From: Aurantiochytrium sp. KH105
Taxonomy: Eukaryota; Sar; Bigyra; Thraustochytrida; Thraustochytriidae
Assembly: GCA_003116975.1 (NCBI GenBank)
Contig: BGKB01000102.1
Span: 170,876-234,875 of the forward strand
Reading direction: 5' to 3'
Length of the DNA stretch: 64,000 nucleotides
The position numbers and the translations under genes are program-made. This document shows, in pieces, positions 50,001 through 58,968 of this stretch (its first letter is position 1; every line of letters starts with the position of its first letter). The notes beneath the pieces are model-generated. The model made no database searches and was not told the origin of the DNA. It saw only the letters and a list, made by a program, of their open reading frames with translations.

Positions 50001-50509
50001 CTCTTTCTCAATCGAAGGGGTACGTTACGCTCCAAAAGGCGTGTGGCCTCACGCTTGGCCTCTTTGATGCGCTCGTGTTCCAGTGCAAAGACAACCCGTT
50101 CTGCCTCGCGAAGCAAGGATTTCCCTGATTCCTTGTACTCGCGCTCCAGACGCAGAATGTGCTCATTGTTAATGTCGAGATCATGTGTTTCATCCCAGAG
50201 CAAGTTGTCGACATGTGTTTCGAGCTTGCGCTGCATAACCTGTGCGAGGTATTTTCGAGCTCGAGACCTATGTTTGAGCTCTTTAAAGCCTTGCTGGACC
50301 CCTTCCTCGCGGCGTTTGCGCTCATCCAGCGCATACTGCGTGCGAAGTTCCTCGCTAACCTCTTCCGAGGTAGCGCTTCTTCCCTTGAAGGTTGGTAGAG
50401 AGCCTTTGTCGCCGCTGGGCGGTACGCCAAGCTCTCTTGCTCGAATCTCGCCATGGTCAGTGCTCACTGCGTCAGCAATATCTGCCTGCTCGGGCGGCCT
50501 GCCCTTCAT
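47048..50509 (-). CDS. Oversized CD36/LIMP-2-family membrane protein
   Basis: A 1,153-residue protein from an ATG at 50509. It has the CD36 hairpin topology: a cytosolic N-terminus, one transmembrane helix (~167-190), a large extracellular/lumenal domain and a second helix (~980-1003). Family signatures are IYLYNLTNAEQV...VREVGPFPF after the first helix and LEPISGATLGYSIDLGMYIQL before the second. Many NxT/S sites fit glycosylation. It is about twice the usual ~500 residues: the ectodomain is ~790 residues with an acidic loop (DEEEDTSQDD...). Both cytosolic tails are long and highly charged, with coiled-coil character (KRKELQRQERERLKDLKREH in the C-terminal tail). CD36 proteins bind or move lipids; ligands here are unknown. 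Confidence 0.8.
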   Translation of the reverse strand: MKGRPPEQADIADAVSTDHGEIRARELGVPPSGDKGSLPTFKGRSATSEEVSEELRTQYALDERKRREEGVQQGFKELKHRSRARKYLAQVMQRKLETHVDNLLWDETHDLDINNEHILRLEREYKESGKSLLREAERVVFALEHERIKEAKREATRLLERNVPLRLRKRLLAGTIFLLSVVFLVSISALSRITGNPLRARIDAWLRLDEMDSFAAWLACDDPFGIFMDFTGGSSATSLCKSDDSVENIYLYNLTNAEQVRVSGAAPIVREVGPFPFARRVRKLRVANTSTSVTVNRVPYFEYLGEDASLDVELTLPNVGYFMLVAFLEKGVGLTDSDALLFPWLAAQRIQAKIREFPDTTADTWMTEANATDCWTFGCFLYQNKFTALVAAEPNATKRANRIAQNLEGLPVFGDIAFSSTQEQMLWSLLQNVTTYAAATAQGDPACAFDLESFCETVGATVSNAKLIVDDFLSLWTISGSLAILSSLDRVRLASGIESGFLDAFYEGLSLRTSVCRTETANLGTFTCTQLNDIAQYLYWLFSAEWESLASRRKSSKGPFVTRTAREFLITGYADTSLALRNGVMRTMPDVLNQADSRSDFPAGLFRGDYPADVLSDSDLAWLSHAWVPGIVQGVPNETLTAFLTAAVDSSDQARVIPGSWILAPDTYADSEALSLQSRVYLVGTSTPEYLQAARFMQAIDGQITARLFGETTSVQGRDQWLQFAPTLDMLWTDTRLDVDGFPYAENALLSAWQNEIQVWIDDVWRPVTFQQRAVLSSFNGTSIDALRFALKYDRLKRFELDRTSDLTTTCMVNVGPKREYLPLWIGYPSYLTCNSTNDVATPSTRDEEEDTSQDDITYDDLVSQDDESVDDYDIDYDVFPQAEVPLPLDERAEVLGISWRLASNESMNTIVLEPISGATLGYSIDLGMYIQLQAMVSMLPLAPSVKLPFYASTRERHMPAAQREALATAVTRSARQMRAVSWIGAITAVSCLVLSLLILFRNRGTPELKVAQVRPVESLETEADEKRKELQRQERERLKDLKREHQQARERYEEAHQKLTSQYARNFDTLFRVDTTPQHDGKSRLIKRQKDAAKVEATYGIARDGDVFMFTNAEMKTLAEQYGNPLEHLIRPEDIPQSTIDSRKLSAVSEIS

Positions 50510-51208
50510 GCTCAGTATTCCGAGCGAGCCTCATGCGCTTCGCAGTGGCAATCAGTTGTTCGTTCGCACGCACATGCGCGCGCTCGGGCTCTGATATTGT
50601 CTCTACTCGCACGGATGTCGCAAGCCCCACCACTCTAACAGGCGACCGACCGACCGACCGATCGATCGATTAGTCAATCAAGTGTCCCAGGCCGCCACGA
50701 TACGCTAACACCTCTAATGATTGTGTGTTCTTCATACTCGTAATGACAATGATGGCTTACTGACCCTCGTAGCAACGCAGCAACAATGCACAATAAGTCT
50801 AAAGCACGGCATTCAACTCTGTAACGGTCAAAAGCACTTATTTGTTTTTAGGTATTTTCATGCATATGATCAAGACAGCACTCAATCCCGAGGCAGGACT
50901 GATCACATGATGCCGGCACTACAGAGGCAATGGCGGTGGTGGTGGATACTAAATTGTGGGCAGAAAAAAATCGAGTAGAACGAACGAAAAATGGAAGTGT
51001 TATCGGTCAGGACTTGACAAGCCCACATGTTCCATCATCTGAAAGGAAAACAGATAAAAGAGATCCTTGAAAAGTGGCAACGTCAAGACAAAGAGCCAGG
51101 CAGGAAGCCAAAGACGTCACCGATGCATCTCTCATGCTCACTTTCCGTCATGAGCTGATGCTAAGGCTAGGCTAATTTTATTTATTTATTCCCAATACAA
51201 AATAGGCT
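50510..51208. other. Intergenic between CD36-like and RCC1-like genes
   Basis: About 0.7 kb between tandem reverse-strand genes. It contains GACC/GATC repeats at about 50642-50670 and otherwise unremarkable AT-richer DNA, including TTTATTTATT near 51177-51190. No gene is supported. Confidence 0.45.
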
Positions 51209-52270
51209 TTAGAGCGAGTCTTGTCGTGTCTGTTCAATACCAGATGTTTCAGCCTGCGAAAGTGAAGGAGAGCCTGGAAAGCTGTAACGCCAAGGCAAAC
51301 AGCCTTGTATCATTCCAGAGGCGTCTCCGATGCAAACTTCTTGCTCACTTGCAGCGAGGAACCGATGGGGAAATTCTTGAAGCTTGACCAAGGAAGCGCC
51401 AACCTGCAAGGATGTCTGGCGCCCCCAGCATCGAAGACCTTGCTTCGTTTGATCCATCGGAATAGCACAACAAAAGTGGGATCCACACGATACATCTCTC
51501 ACAGCGAGATTCCGTGGTGCAGAACTAACCTGGCCGTAGCTGTCCTCGCCCCAGGCTCGTAGAAATCGCGTGCCTCTTTCGATTGCGACTCCAAATTTTC
51601 CTCCTTTGGCCAAGAAAACCTGCGAAAATACTGAGTCCGATGGCGGACTGCGTAGAGGACTACCGTGTGCTGCCCAACAATGTAATCGACCGCGCGCAGA
51701 GGCCTCGATCGCACAGCATTCTTCCTTCCCGCAGCTAACCTGTCCGAAACGCGTCCGATCGTTCTCGACAGTGCGGTCCTCTGGGACTGTAGGTCGGGCC
51801 AGCATCCAGCATCGAACTCTCGAATCAGATGCTTTGACTCCGCATACTTGCTCGTGACCTAGGGATATTTGTACAAGCGCATGATCACCCAACCGCATCC
51901 GCTCATCGCCCAAAGTGTCCCAACAACGAGCAAGTCCGTTGTCAGCAAGCGCACAACATTGTTTTCCTGCGCAAGAAACTTGCACAAACCGTGTATCAGC
52001 ATCTTTCATTTCTAGAGTCACCGATTGCCATCCATGAGAAGTGCGATGCCAGCACTGAAGACCATTTCTTTTATCTTCGCTGACCCCATTATTGCTGGAT
52101 ATCTGGCATGCCATTTCCGACGCAAGTGCTGCGGTCGCGTCGAGAGGCACTAAGGCATTCAGAGCCTCGGCACCGAAATCCACGCTGGCGGTGCCCTTTA
52201 CGTGTGTCATCACGAAAAGCACGAAGATCACGCTTTCTGTGAAGAAATAGCTCATATCGATAATCCTCAT
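51209..52270 (-). CDS. Secreted or membrane-anchored RCC1-like beta-propeller protein
   Basis: A 353-residue protein. The start is the ATG at 52270; a hydrophobic stretch follows (~8-28, YFFTESVIFVLFVMTH), a signal peptide or signal anchor. The rest is built of repeats of the pattern VSCG..xCCAI...(L)RCW, recurring at ~45-55-residue spacing (VSCAGKQCCAL, ISLGHEQVCGV, VSCGKEECCAI, VSCGSHFCCAI). Each is followed by a Cys-Trp blade end (ARCW, RCW, HCW, RCWG). This is the layout of RCC1/BLIP-II-like propellers with an added Cys pair per blade, suggesting disulfides in an extracytosolic location. It is not the nuclear RCC1 exchange factor. Function is unknown. Confidence 0.7.
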   Translation of the reverse strand: MRIIDMSYFFTESVIFVLFVMTHVKGTASVDFGAEALNALVPLDATAALASEMACQISSNNGVSEDKRNGLQCWHRTSHGWQSVTLEMKDADTRFVQVSCAGKQCCALADNGLARCWDTLGDERMRLGDHALVQISLGHEQVCGVKASDSRVRCWMLARPTVPEDRTVENDRTRFGQVSCGKEECCAIEASARGRLHCWAAHGSPLRSPPSDSVFSQVFLAKGGKFGVAIERGTRFLRAWGEDSYGQVSSAPRNLAVRDVSCGSHFCCAIPMDQTKQGLRCWGRQTSLQVGASLVKLQEFPHRFLAASEQEVCIGDASGMIQGCLPWRYSFPGSPSLSQAETSGIEQTRQDSL

Positions 52271-52749
52271 CGCGACAGACCTATGGTGCCGCTGTCCTGC
52301 GCGCAAAGGCCCATACGATCGCGCTCGACCCTGAAGTATATCGCAGTTTTCGGAGACGGGATTGTCGCGTCGAGTCGGGCTATACGTGTGATCTGCACCA
52401 AGAAGCGGTCCAGCAGAGCAGCTCGTCGTGCAGCCGGACGGACAGCCCAGCCAGCTAACTAAGGCAATTTAGATCGACCAAGACGTCTTGAAAAGCTCAA
52501 GCTTCAAGGTGCAACGCGAGGAAAGAAGTTAGACGTGGCCTCCAATTTGATCATAAAGTCCAAGTTCAAGGTCAACTTCATTTCTAGTTGGGTGGGCTCT
52601 CCTCCCTCCAACGGACTGAATCGGTTATGATGTAACGTCGTAAAACCGTTTTTCGGAGGTGCTTGTTTTTCTCCGCATCGACCGCCAAGCAAGAGCAAGC
52701 AAAAGCAATCCGGAAAACACTCGCCAGCAGCATATACCGAAGGTCAACG
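52271..52749. promoter_or_regulatory. Divergent promoter between RCC1-like and AAA ATPase genes
   Basis: A 479-base gap between two outward-facing start codons. Composition is mixed, without strong repeats. The AAA frame is open from 52663 but without ATG until 52750. No gene is supported. Confidence 0.45.
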
Positions 52750-54552
52750 ATGATGATGCGACGCGCAGGGACCTTGACATTTGCAAGCGCACGGCGCTCG
52801 TTGAGCTCGACCTCGCGTCGACTTCCTGCAGCCCAGTTTGTTGTGGACAGAGCGTCATGGCAGTGTCACAGCGATGGCCAAAGAAGCCCTGCTGGAACCC
52901 TCGGGCTCGCTGCAGCTGCTCTCGGAGTTGCAGCTATTGCCGCCTCGGCGAGTTGTGCCCCCGCGGAGAGTCTTGGGGCTCCCAATACGCATGACGAGGG
53001 CGGAGAGGGAGGCAAAGATACAAAGGAAACTCTTAAGAAGAGGCTTTTGGAGAGACTGGCGCCGGTCCGCGAAGCGCGACACAGTTCGCCGTCGGTTCAG
53101 GTCGGCGTGGACAAAGATGGTGTCTGGCGACTATCCTTTACCATTGTGAGTCCCGCAGACTTGGGCGCGACGCTCAATGCCTTTGCAAGGTCGATTCAGG
53201 CTGGTCGTGGTGCCGATGGACCTCGTCTTTTCGTGGCCGCAAGCCCGGAGGCGAGCAGCGATGAGGACGACCAAGAGATAAGCATGGTGCTGGAGGGCGG
53301 TAACGCTAGCTTGTCGACCATTGTCTTGGAGAACGGGGCGTGCCGCCTGACCTTTTTCAAGGATACTCACTTGTCCGACGGGGAGCTCGATGCCTTTGTT
53401 GCTGCGTATGCAGTCGGGGCCTTTACGAGCGATCGCGCCGCTGCGCTGACGCCTCGACCACGTCGTGCATGGGGCGGTTTTTTGCATAGCCCAGATGCAA
53501 GCTGGGGCTTTGATTCAGATGCTGAGCGCGACCCCTTTTCGCATCCCTTTGCTTCTGCGTCGCAGCCATCGAGGTCGGGGCGTGCTGGAGGTGGTTCATC
53601 GAGCCATGGGAGGTCGTCTGCCCTCGATCGACTCGAGGCCCTGGGCGCTGTGGTGTACCGTGAACCCGACTCGGGCCAAGGCGAAGGAGGCGCGGCGCTA
53701 GACTGGAGCTGCCTTGCTGGCTATGACGAGGTGCGCCGTGACGTGGAAGACAGTGTTCTTTTGGGGCTGAAACATCCGGAAGAGTACGACACGGTCACAC
53801 GAAAGACTCGAGCGCGATTTGAGAGCAATCGGCCGCGCGCGATTCTTTTTGAAGGCCCGCCAGGTACGGGGAAAACCACGACGGCACGCATCGTTGCGTC
53901 TCAGGCCAAAGTACCAATGATTTACATTCCCATTGAGTCCGTCATGTCCAAGTATTATGGTGAAAGCGAGTCGCGACTTTCGGAGATGCTCAAGCTTTGC
54001 GACGAGCTCGGGAATGCTATTGTATTTCTCGACGAGATCGATTCGCTCGCCACGTCTCGTGAGGGGGGGTCGGGCGGAGGCATGCACGAGGCAACACGGC
54101 GGCTCTTGTCAGTGCTTTTGCGCACGCTCGAAGGTTTTCAGGAGCGCACTTCGAGCATTCTGATTGCCGCGACAAATCGCAAGCAGGACTTGGATGCTGC
54201 GCTTGTGAGTCGTTTCGACATGTCGATCGCGTTTCCATTGCCCGGCGAAGGTGCTCGTAGAGAGATCTTTGGGCGCTATGCACGCCAATTAGACGCTGCA
54301 GACCTTGACAAGCTTGCCGCGGAAGCGGTTGGTTTCTCAGGACGTGACATCAAAGATGTATGCAAGCATGCGGAGCGGCGCTGGGTCTCGCAATGCTTAC
54401 GTCAACGCAAGGATTCAGCAATGGGTGGCGAGCTAGAAATCGCTGCGCCGCCCATGCAAGTTTACGTCGAAGCTCTCAAGGTCCGGCAACAACAGATTCG
54501 CCGCGACGCCCCGTTTCCCTTGGTGCTTGGGAAGCCCCCCGGGGGATTCTAG
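52750..54552 (+). CDS. Mitochondrial-type AAA+ ATPase
   Basis: A 600-residue single-AAA protein. The first ATG of an ATGATGATG cluster (52750) opens an Arg/Ser-rich N-terminus (RRAGTLTFASARRSLSSTSRR) that looks like a mitochondrial presequence. An Ala-rich hydrophobic stretch follows (~55-70), possibly an inner-membrane anchor. The AAA module spans ~330-570: Walker A GPPGTGKTT (369-377), pore-loop-like segment SKYYGES, Walker B IVFLDEID (424-431), sensor ATNR, and arginine region SRFD. All catalytic elements are intact. The motif block (FESNRPRAILFEGPPGTGKT, MHEATRRLLSVLLR) recalls an uncharacterised plant organellar AAA family and the Msp1/fidgetin clade. It probably remodels or extracts proteins; substrates are unknown. 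Confidence 0.85.
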   Translation: MMMRRAGTLTFASARRSLSSTSRRLPAAQFVVDRASWQCHSDGQRSPAGTLGLAAAALGVAAIAASASCAPAESLGAPNTHDEGGEGGKDTKETLKKRLLERLAPVREARHSSPSVQVGVDKDGVWRLSFTIVSPADLGATLNAFARSIQAGRGADGPRLFVAASPEASSDEDDQEISMVLEGGNASLSTIVLENGACRLTFFKDTHLSDGELDAFVAAYAVGAFTSDRAAALTPRPRRAWGGFLHSPDASWGFDSDAERDPFSHPFASASQPSRSGRAGGGSSSHGRSSALDRLEALGAVVYREPDSGQGEGGAALDWSCLAGYDEVRRDVEDSVLLGLKHPEEYDTVTRKTRARFESNRPRAILFEGPPGTGKTTTARIVASQAKVPMIYIPIESVMSKYYGESESRLSEMLKLCDELGNAIVFLDEIDSLATSREGGSGGGMHEATRRLLSVLLRTLEGFQERTSSILIAATNRKQDLDAALVSRFDMSIAFPLPGEGARREIFGRYARQLDAADLDKLAAEAVGFSGRDIKDVCKHAERRWVSQCLRQRKDSAMGGELEIAAPPMQVYVEALKVRQQQIRRDAPFPLVLGKPPGGF

Positions 54553-55036
54553 AAAGTTTTCTGCTAGAGAAGGAGTGAGGCTGTCTCCCCAAAATGTTTG
54601 GCATGACAGGACTGAAAGTTAGATTGTTTGATTTGCACGCGGCACACTGCAGCTGTTTGTTACTTTGGTTTACTTTGGATTGCTTTGGGTTGCTTTGGTT
54701 TGCTTTGGTGTTTGCCTATGTGCTTTGGCTTGGTATGCTTTGCTTTTGTGCTTTGGTTCGATCTGGTTTGGTTTGGTTTGGTTTAGGTTTGGTTTGGTTT
54801 GGTTTGCCATTGTGCTTTCGTTTGGTTTGCCATTGTGCTTTGCTTTGCTGTACTTTGCTTTGCTTGCATGAGAGCGTAGGAAATTGTCTTGCACAAGGAC
54901 GACTTTTAATTCTCAAGGGCAAGAGAGACTCTTGCATGGTCACATGGATGATCTTTGGGGATCAAAAAAGCAGGAAGGATCGTAAAATGAGATGAATAGA
55001 ACTACAATGAATGAAACAGGAAAGCATTATTGTATT
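54553..55036. other. Intergenic between convergent AAA and Nse4 genes
   Basis: It is dominated by a G/T-rich degenerate pentamer region (see 54660-54868). The remainder is unremarkable 3' sequence. No gene is supported. Confidence 0.5.
54660..54868 (+). repeat. Degenerate (TTTGG/TTTGC)n G/T-rich tract
   Basis: About 200 bases of TTTGG and CTTTG pentamers with strong strand asymmetry (T and G on the plus strand), including GGTTTGGTTTGG runs near 54766-54810. It lies just after the AAA stop codon, in a convergent gap. Confidence 0.8.
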
Positions 55037-55921
55037 TTAAAATGTATTCGCATAGATGGGGTCTTTCCGTGTGGGGAGAGCTGACTTCTTGATGTTGTAG
55101 ACCTCAACAGCATCCTGCCAGTCCTTCATAGTGAATGATAGAATGGACTGCTGCGGCGCGCGCGTATCATCATTGCTGCTCACCGCAAGCTCGGGCTCAC
55201 CATTGGCTCCGAGCTGCATGACGCACTCATTGTTGTTCATGAGGAAGGACGATGAAAACACGTTTTCGACGGTTTGCGTGAAGGACTCTGGATTGACCAC
55301 AGTCTCAAGAAAACCAGTTTTCTGGTTCGCCTTGACGATGCCAGCAATTTGCTTTTGCAAGATCTCGTGGTGGGCTTGTGCACGATGCGAAGCTTTATCC
55401 TTCTCTTCGACGACTTTCTCGGGTCTCTCGATGGGGGCTTCCGTGAGCTTTTGCCTCTTTTGTCTCGCCTTTCGTTCCCGGGGTACGACATCGAGAGCGT
55501 TGAGGAAGAACCCATTGTCGAAGATACCATTAAAGTACATGTTGGCAGTCTCCCCGAGTATATCCCATTGAAGGATGTTGGAGTCCTTGTGAATTTTATG
55601 CTTGCGCTGAAGAGCATTGATAAGGTCACCTTCTTCGATACGACGTGTGCTGCGAGCGGCATCTTTGATGGTTTGTGCAGACTTTTGTCCGAGTTCGGCA
55701 AAGACTTCAGCGTCGGCCTTGGCCAAGTTCGTCTCTTTGATCTTGCCCAAGTTGCCATCAAGGGTGTTGAGCGCCGTGCTGACGATCTCGACATCTTCCT
55801 TTCCCTCAAGCCTCTTCAGGTTTGCCGTCTTGAAAGTCGCGCCAACATCATCGATAACCTTGCGCGCAATGAGGGCCTTCTCGCGGCGCCTCCTTGCCTT
55901 GGCCTCTGCGTTGCTGGACAT
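55037..55921 (-). CDS. NSMCE4: SMC5/6 complex kleisin subunit Nse4
   Basis: A 294-residue nuclear protein that bridges the SMC5 and SMC6 heads in DNA repair and chromosome maintenance. The N-terminal ~110 residues form the helical kleisin head (VEIVSTALNTLDGNLGKI ... SAQTIKDAA). The conserved C-terminal winged-helix region carries NPESFTQTVENVFSSSFL and LSFTMKDWQDAVEVYNI followed by LPTRKDP, the strongest Nse4 signature. The start is the ATG at 55921; non-ATG codons extend upstream to 55975. The N-terminus is slightly shorter than in yeast or animals, so an upstream exon is possible. It is head-to-head with an unrecognised membrane protein gene. Confidence 0.9.
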   Translation of the reverse strand: MSSNAEAKARRRREKALIARKVIDDVGATFKTANLKRLEGKEDVEIVSTALNTLDGNLGKIKETNLAKADAEVFAELGQKSAQTIKDAARSTRRIEEGDLINALQRKHKIHKDSNILQWDILGETANMYFNGIFDNGFFLNALDVVPRERKARQKRQKLTEAPIERPEKVVEEKDKASHRAQAHHEILQKQIAGIVKANQKTGFLETVVNPESFTQTVENVFSSSFLMNNNECVMQLGANGEPELAVSSNDDTRAPQQSILSFTMKDWQDAVEVYNIKKSALPTRKDPIYANTF

Positions 55922-56479
55922 CCTGCTCGCTCTCGCTGTCGCTCTCGCGGTGGTTAATGTGCTTGCGCCTTGCAAGTTTCACCCCTGTAAACTCCCTGCG
56001 CTCGTGGACAGCGTCCTCAATCTGACGAGCGTCTCGCGTGCCCGCCAACTCTGTCTATGCCGGTGCGTCCTGCCTGGAGTTCCTGCCGTCCTCGTTGCCG
56101 TGCCTCGCTGCGTCCCGCGCGCGACACTCCGCGTTCTGGTTGCACTCTCACGGGGGGCAAAAACTTTGAGGCCAGCAGCTAAAACTAGAGAAGAGACTTT
56201 AAATCCAAGAAAAGAGACCTAATTTGTAGTACTGGACCCGTTCACGGTCACGGTATGGTAAGGTTGTGCGGGTCCCGAGTCTCAAAACTGAAACTGTGCT
56301 GCAACGCGATGCCTTCGTTCATGCGGTCACGGATCGTTCGTGGTCGATTGTTCCTTCATTCAATTACTGTTCTGGATGATTGTCTGAGAAGGCCAAGCGC
56401 CAAAGATGTCTCGCCATGAGACCCATTGTTATACATACACATCCGGAGGCGACTTCGAAGACATCGATTCAGAATAAAG
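55922..56479. promoter_or_regulatory. Divergent promoter between Nse4 and membrane-protein genes
   Basis: A 558-base gap between outward-facing start codons, with no repeats of note. A reverse frame at 55848-56048 without ATG has plausible-looking composition but cannot be joined to Nse4 on present evidence. Confidence 0.45.
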
Positions 56480-58108
56480 ATGTTTGCGCGCGAGAATGAC
56501 GACGCGCGAGCGCTGCCAGCAGCAGCAGCGCTCTCAGCAGCGCTCTCGTTCGAAAGGGACGCTGAGGACCCTGCGCAGCAGCTTGCTGACCTTGCACGCG
56601 TCCGAAACGCGGAGCTAGACGAAGAAGGCTATGAACCGCAAATGGGCTCCGAGGACGAGGACGACGAGGACGACGAGGAGAAGAGGGAAGGCACACCCGC
56701 TGGTTTGGAGGCCGCGAGTCGTCGAGATCGCGCAACAGCAGCTGTCCCTATAGACTGGACGTCGAACAGCGTCCCACGTGCTGCAAGCTTTGCAGTCGCA
56801 ACCACGTCGGGGAAAACCCCAAATATCGTTGCCCTGGAACAAAGTCCGTACTACGAGCTCGAGTTCCAAGTTCCACGCGAGACGTGGACTCGCCTCATAC
56901 ACGCAGTGGAGCTTCTTCGATCTGGTCATGATGCAAATGCCCTGGCCGGTGCAGAAATACTACACAAACTCCTCGACGACAGCAACGCCAACGGAGCATA
57001 CTTTGACGTAATCGTGCAGCGTTCCATAAGCTGGTTGCGCAACATTGGTCCACTGACCGATCGTAGTGCAGACGACCGTGTGCGATCCTGCATTGCGCGC
57101 ATTGAGAATATAGCAGGCGCCGTTCTTGAAGACCTTCTCGGCGATGACGAGGAACGGCGAAATGTCTGGATTCACGACCACTGGGATGGACGCACCCCAC
57201 ATCGCGAGCATCTCAAGTATCTGCAGCGTGTACGAACCAACGTGGACAAGCTTAAGAAGCGGCGCCTCATTTTGGCGCTTGGCATCGCCATGGTGCTTTT
57301 GGTATCGATGATTTCATCGTTCACGGCCTTTGTATTCGGCATCGTCTTCTTGAATATGGCACCAACGAATGCTGCGTCCTCGTGCTATGCTGTATCGTAC
57401 TTTCGAGTGATTGTCGCGGTGTGGGTGGCGACCTCAACACCAGCTCTGGCCACAGCGCTCAATTTTGTTTCGTTTCATGAACGTGGCTGGACAGTTGCTA
57501 ATCCCGTTAATCGCGGACCTCTTGTGCGCGTGTCGCTTCTTGTCTTTTTAAACCTTCTCGCCAGCGGCGAATTCATTCTCAAGCTGTACGAAGCGAGTGC
57601 CCGCGTTTCGTCCGGAGCGCACGCTGTTTTGTGCGACGAGGAGCTGCTCATCAACGGGCCGTACCTGCTGTTTCTCTATCTTTTCAATGTGGCTGTGTCC
57701 TTGAGTCTCCTCCTCAAGTGGGTTCCGCCAGACCTGCAAGTAAAGCAGCCGTGCGTTGTGCGCGTGTGTTGGATTCCAAGCTTTGCACGCTGGCACGCGG
57801 CAGGCTTGTGGACGTTTCGGTGTTTCAAGCCGCTCTTTTCGGATCTTGAAGCCATGCGAGACTACGCGCGTCACACATCCGCGGAAGTTGTTCTTCAAGC
57901 AGATGAAGTGCGTGAACGACGGGCTTTGAGTGACCAACACGAAAATCGCCGTCCTCCATCCCGAAAGAAGGATGTGGCTGTGCAAGAGTATCTGAACATA
58001 TTGCGCATTTTAGAAGCCAACGACGCTGCGGCAGCCGCGGCAGCAGCAGCTGCCGAGGAGGCAGCAGCGCGAAGACGTACAAGTTATTTGACTGCGAGTC
58101 ATCACTAG
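56480..58108 (+). CDS. Unrecognised multi-pass membrane protein
   Basis: A 542-residue protein from the ATG at 56480 (MFARENDD). The N-terminal ~100 residues are Ala-rich, then strongly acidic (EDEDDEDDEEKRE). A soluble helical region follows (~115-265), and then about four hydrophobic segments: ~270-295 (ILALGIAMVLLVSMISSFTAF), ~315-340 (YFRVIVAVWVATSTPALA), ~360-378 (VSLLVFLNLLASGEFIL) and ~402-423 (YLLFLYLFNVAVSLSLLL). The C-terminal tail is cytosolic-looking, with a charged helix and an Ala run (~515-530). I do not recognise the family. It is codirectional with the AMPK gamma gene, 1.35 kb downstream. Confidence 0.75.
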   Translation: MFARENDDARALPAAAALSAALSFERDAEDPAQQLADLARVRNAELDEEGYEPQMGSEDEDDEDDEEKREGTPAGLEAASRRDRATAAVPIDWTSNSVPRAASFAVATTSGKTPNIVALEQSPYYELEFQVPRETWTRLIHAVELLRSGHDANALAGAEILHKLLDDSNANGAYFDVIVQRSISWLRNIGPLTDRSADDRVRSCIARIENIAGAVLEDLLGDDEERRNVWIHDHWDGRTPHREHLKYLQRVRTNVDKLKKRRLILALGIAMVLLVSMISSFTAFVFGIVFLNMAPTNAASSCYAVSYFRVIVAVWVATSTPALATALNFVSFHERGWTVANPVNRGPLVRVSLLVFLNLLASGEFILKLYEASARVSSGAHAVLCDEELLINGPYLLFLYLFNVAVSLSLLLKWVPPDLQVKQPCVVRVCWIPSFARWHAAGLWTFRCFKPLFSDLEAMRDYARHTSAEVVLQADEVRERRALSDQHENRRPPSRKKDVAVQEYLNILRILEANDAAAAAAAAAAEEAAARRRTSYLTASHH

Positions 58109-58439
58109 CGAGCATCATGATCAAAGACACCCTGAGCTGCGCTGCAAATGAGTCATTTCTCGAAGGCAGCCTTTTTGGGCGCGCACGCACCGTTTGTCCT
58201 TCGCAGACGAGAATCACTGACTGTGAGATGTAATTTTATTTGTCCTGTGTTATGAATAACGGCGGACAGAGAGTCCTTCTCGTTGTGTATAGGTAGTGTG
58301 GAAAGAAAAGGTTGCACCACGTAGACGCGCAAGCGGACGAGCCAGCCAGCCAGCGAGCGGGTGCCTTTCTCCATAACTCGATTGATTCGGTGCTTCGCAC
58401 TGTGGTCGACATCGATCTTGTGGCTGTTGCATTGAACTT

Positions 58440-58487
58440 TTCTCTTTCTCTCTGTCTCTGTCACTCCCTCTCTCTCTCTCTCCCCCG

Positions 58488-58515
<28 letters not shown>
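58440..58515 (+). repeat. CT-rich dinucleotide repeat
   Basis: Interrupted (CT)n runs on the plus strand, with the longest pure run near 58487-58512. Confidence 0.85.
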
Positions 58516-58518
<3 letters not shown>

Positions 58519-58940
58519 GCGGCGAATACTGCACTTGCATCCGATCTACCCACACTTGCGAGCACGGTATACCGCACTTGCAAGAGGAAGTGCTGCACTT
58601 TCTTGCGGCGAGGTGGATCGTCGAGCAAGCAGCAGCCAGACAGACAAAGCGCGCAAGGTCGCTGGCACAGTGGAGTATATCGGGCGACAAGTGGAGTATA
58701 CCCCGGTGCAAGTCGCGCAAAGCGGGCCGGGCAAAGTGCCGAGCGCCTTGACCTCGGCAAACAAACACCGCCCTGCACGACGACGCCGCCGCCGGCCGCG
58801 CCGCCACCGCGCGCAGAACCGCGCCGCGCCGCGCCGCGCCTCCGCCGCCGCCCTTGCTCGCCCTCCTCGTCGCGCGACCGCGCCCACGCCCGCCCGCGGC
58901 GAGGGGAGCCGCCTAGGCAGGCAGGCAGGGGAGCAGGCGC

Positions 58941-58968
58941 ATCCATCCATCCATCCATCCATCCATCC
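58941..58968 (+). repeat. (ATCC)7 microsatellite
   Basis: Seven perfect ATCC units upstream of the AMPK gamma gene. Confidence 0.9.

Noticed and set aside
55848-56048. Reverse frame (RDARQIEDAVHERREF...) just upstream of Nse4
   Set aside because: It looked like an N-terminal Nse4 exon in another frame, but it has no ATG and no consensus splice pair was found. It could also be chance.
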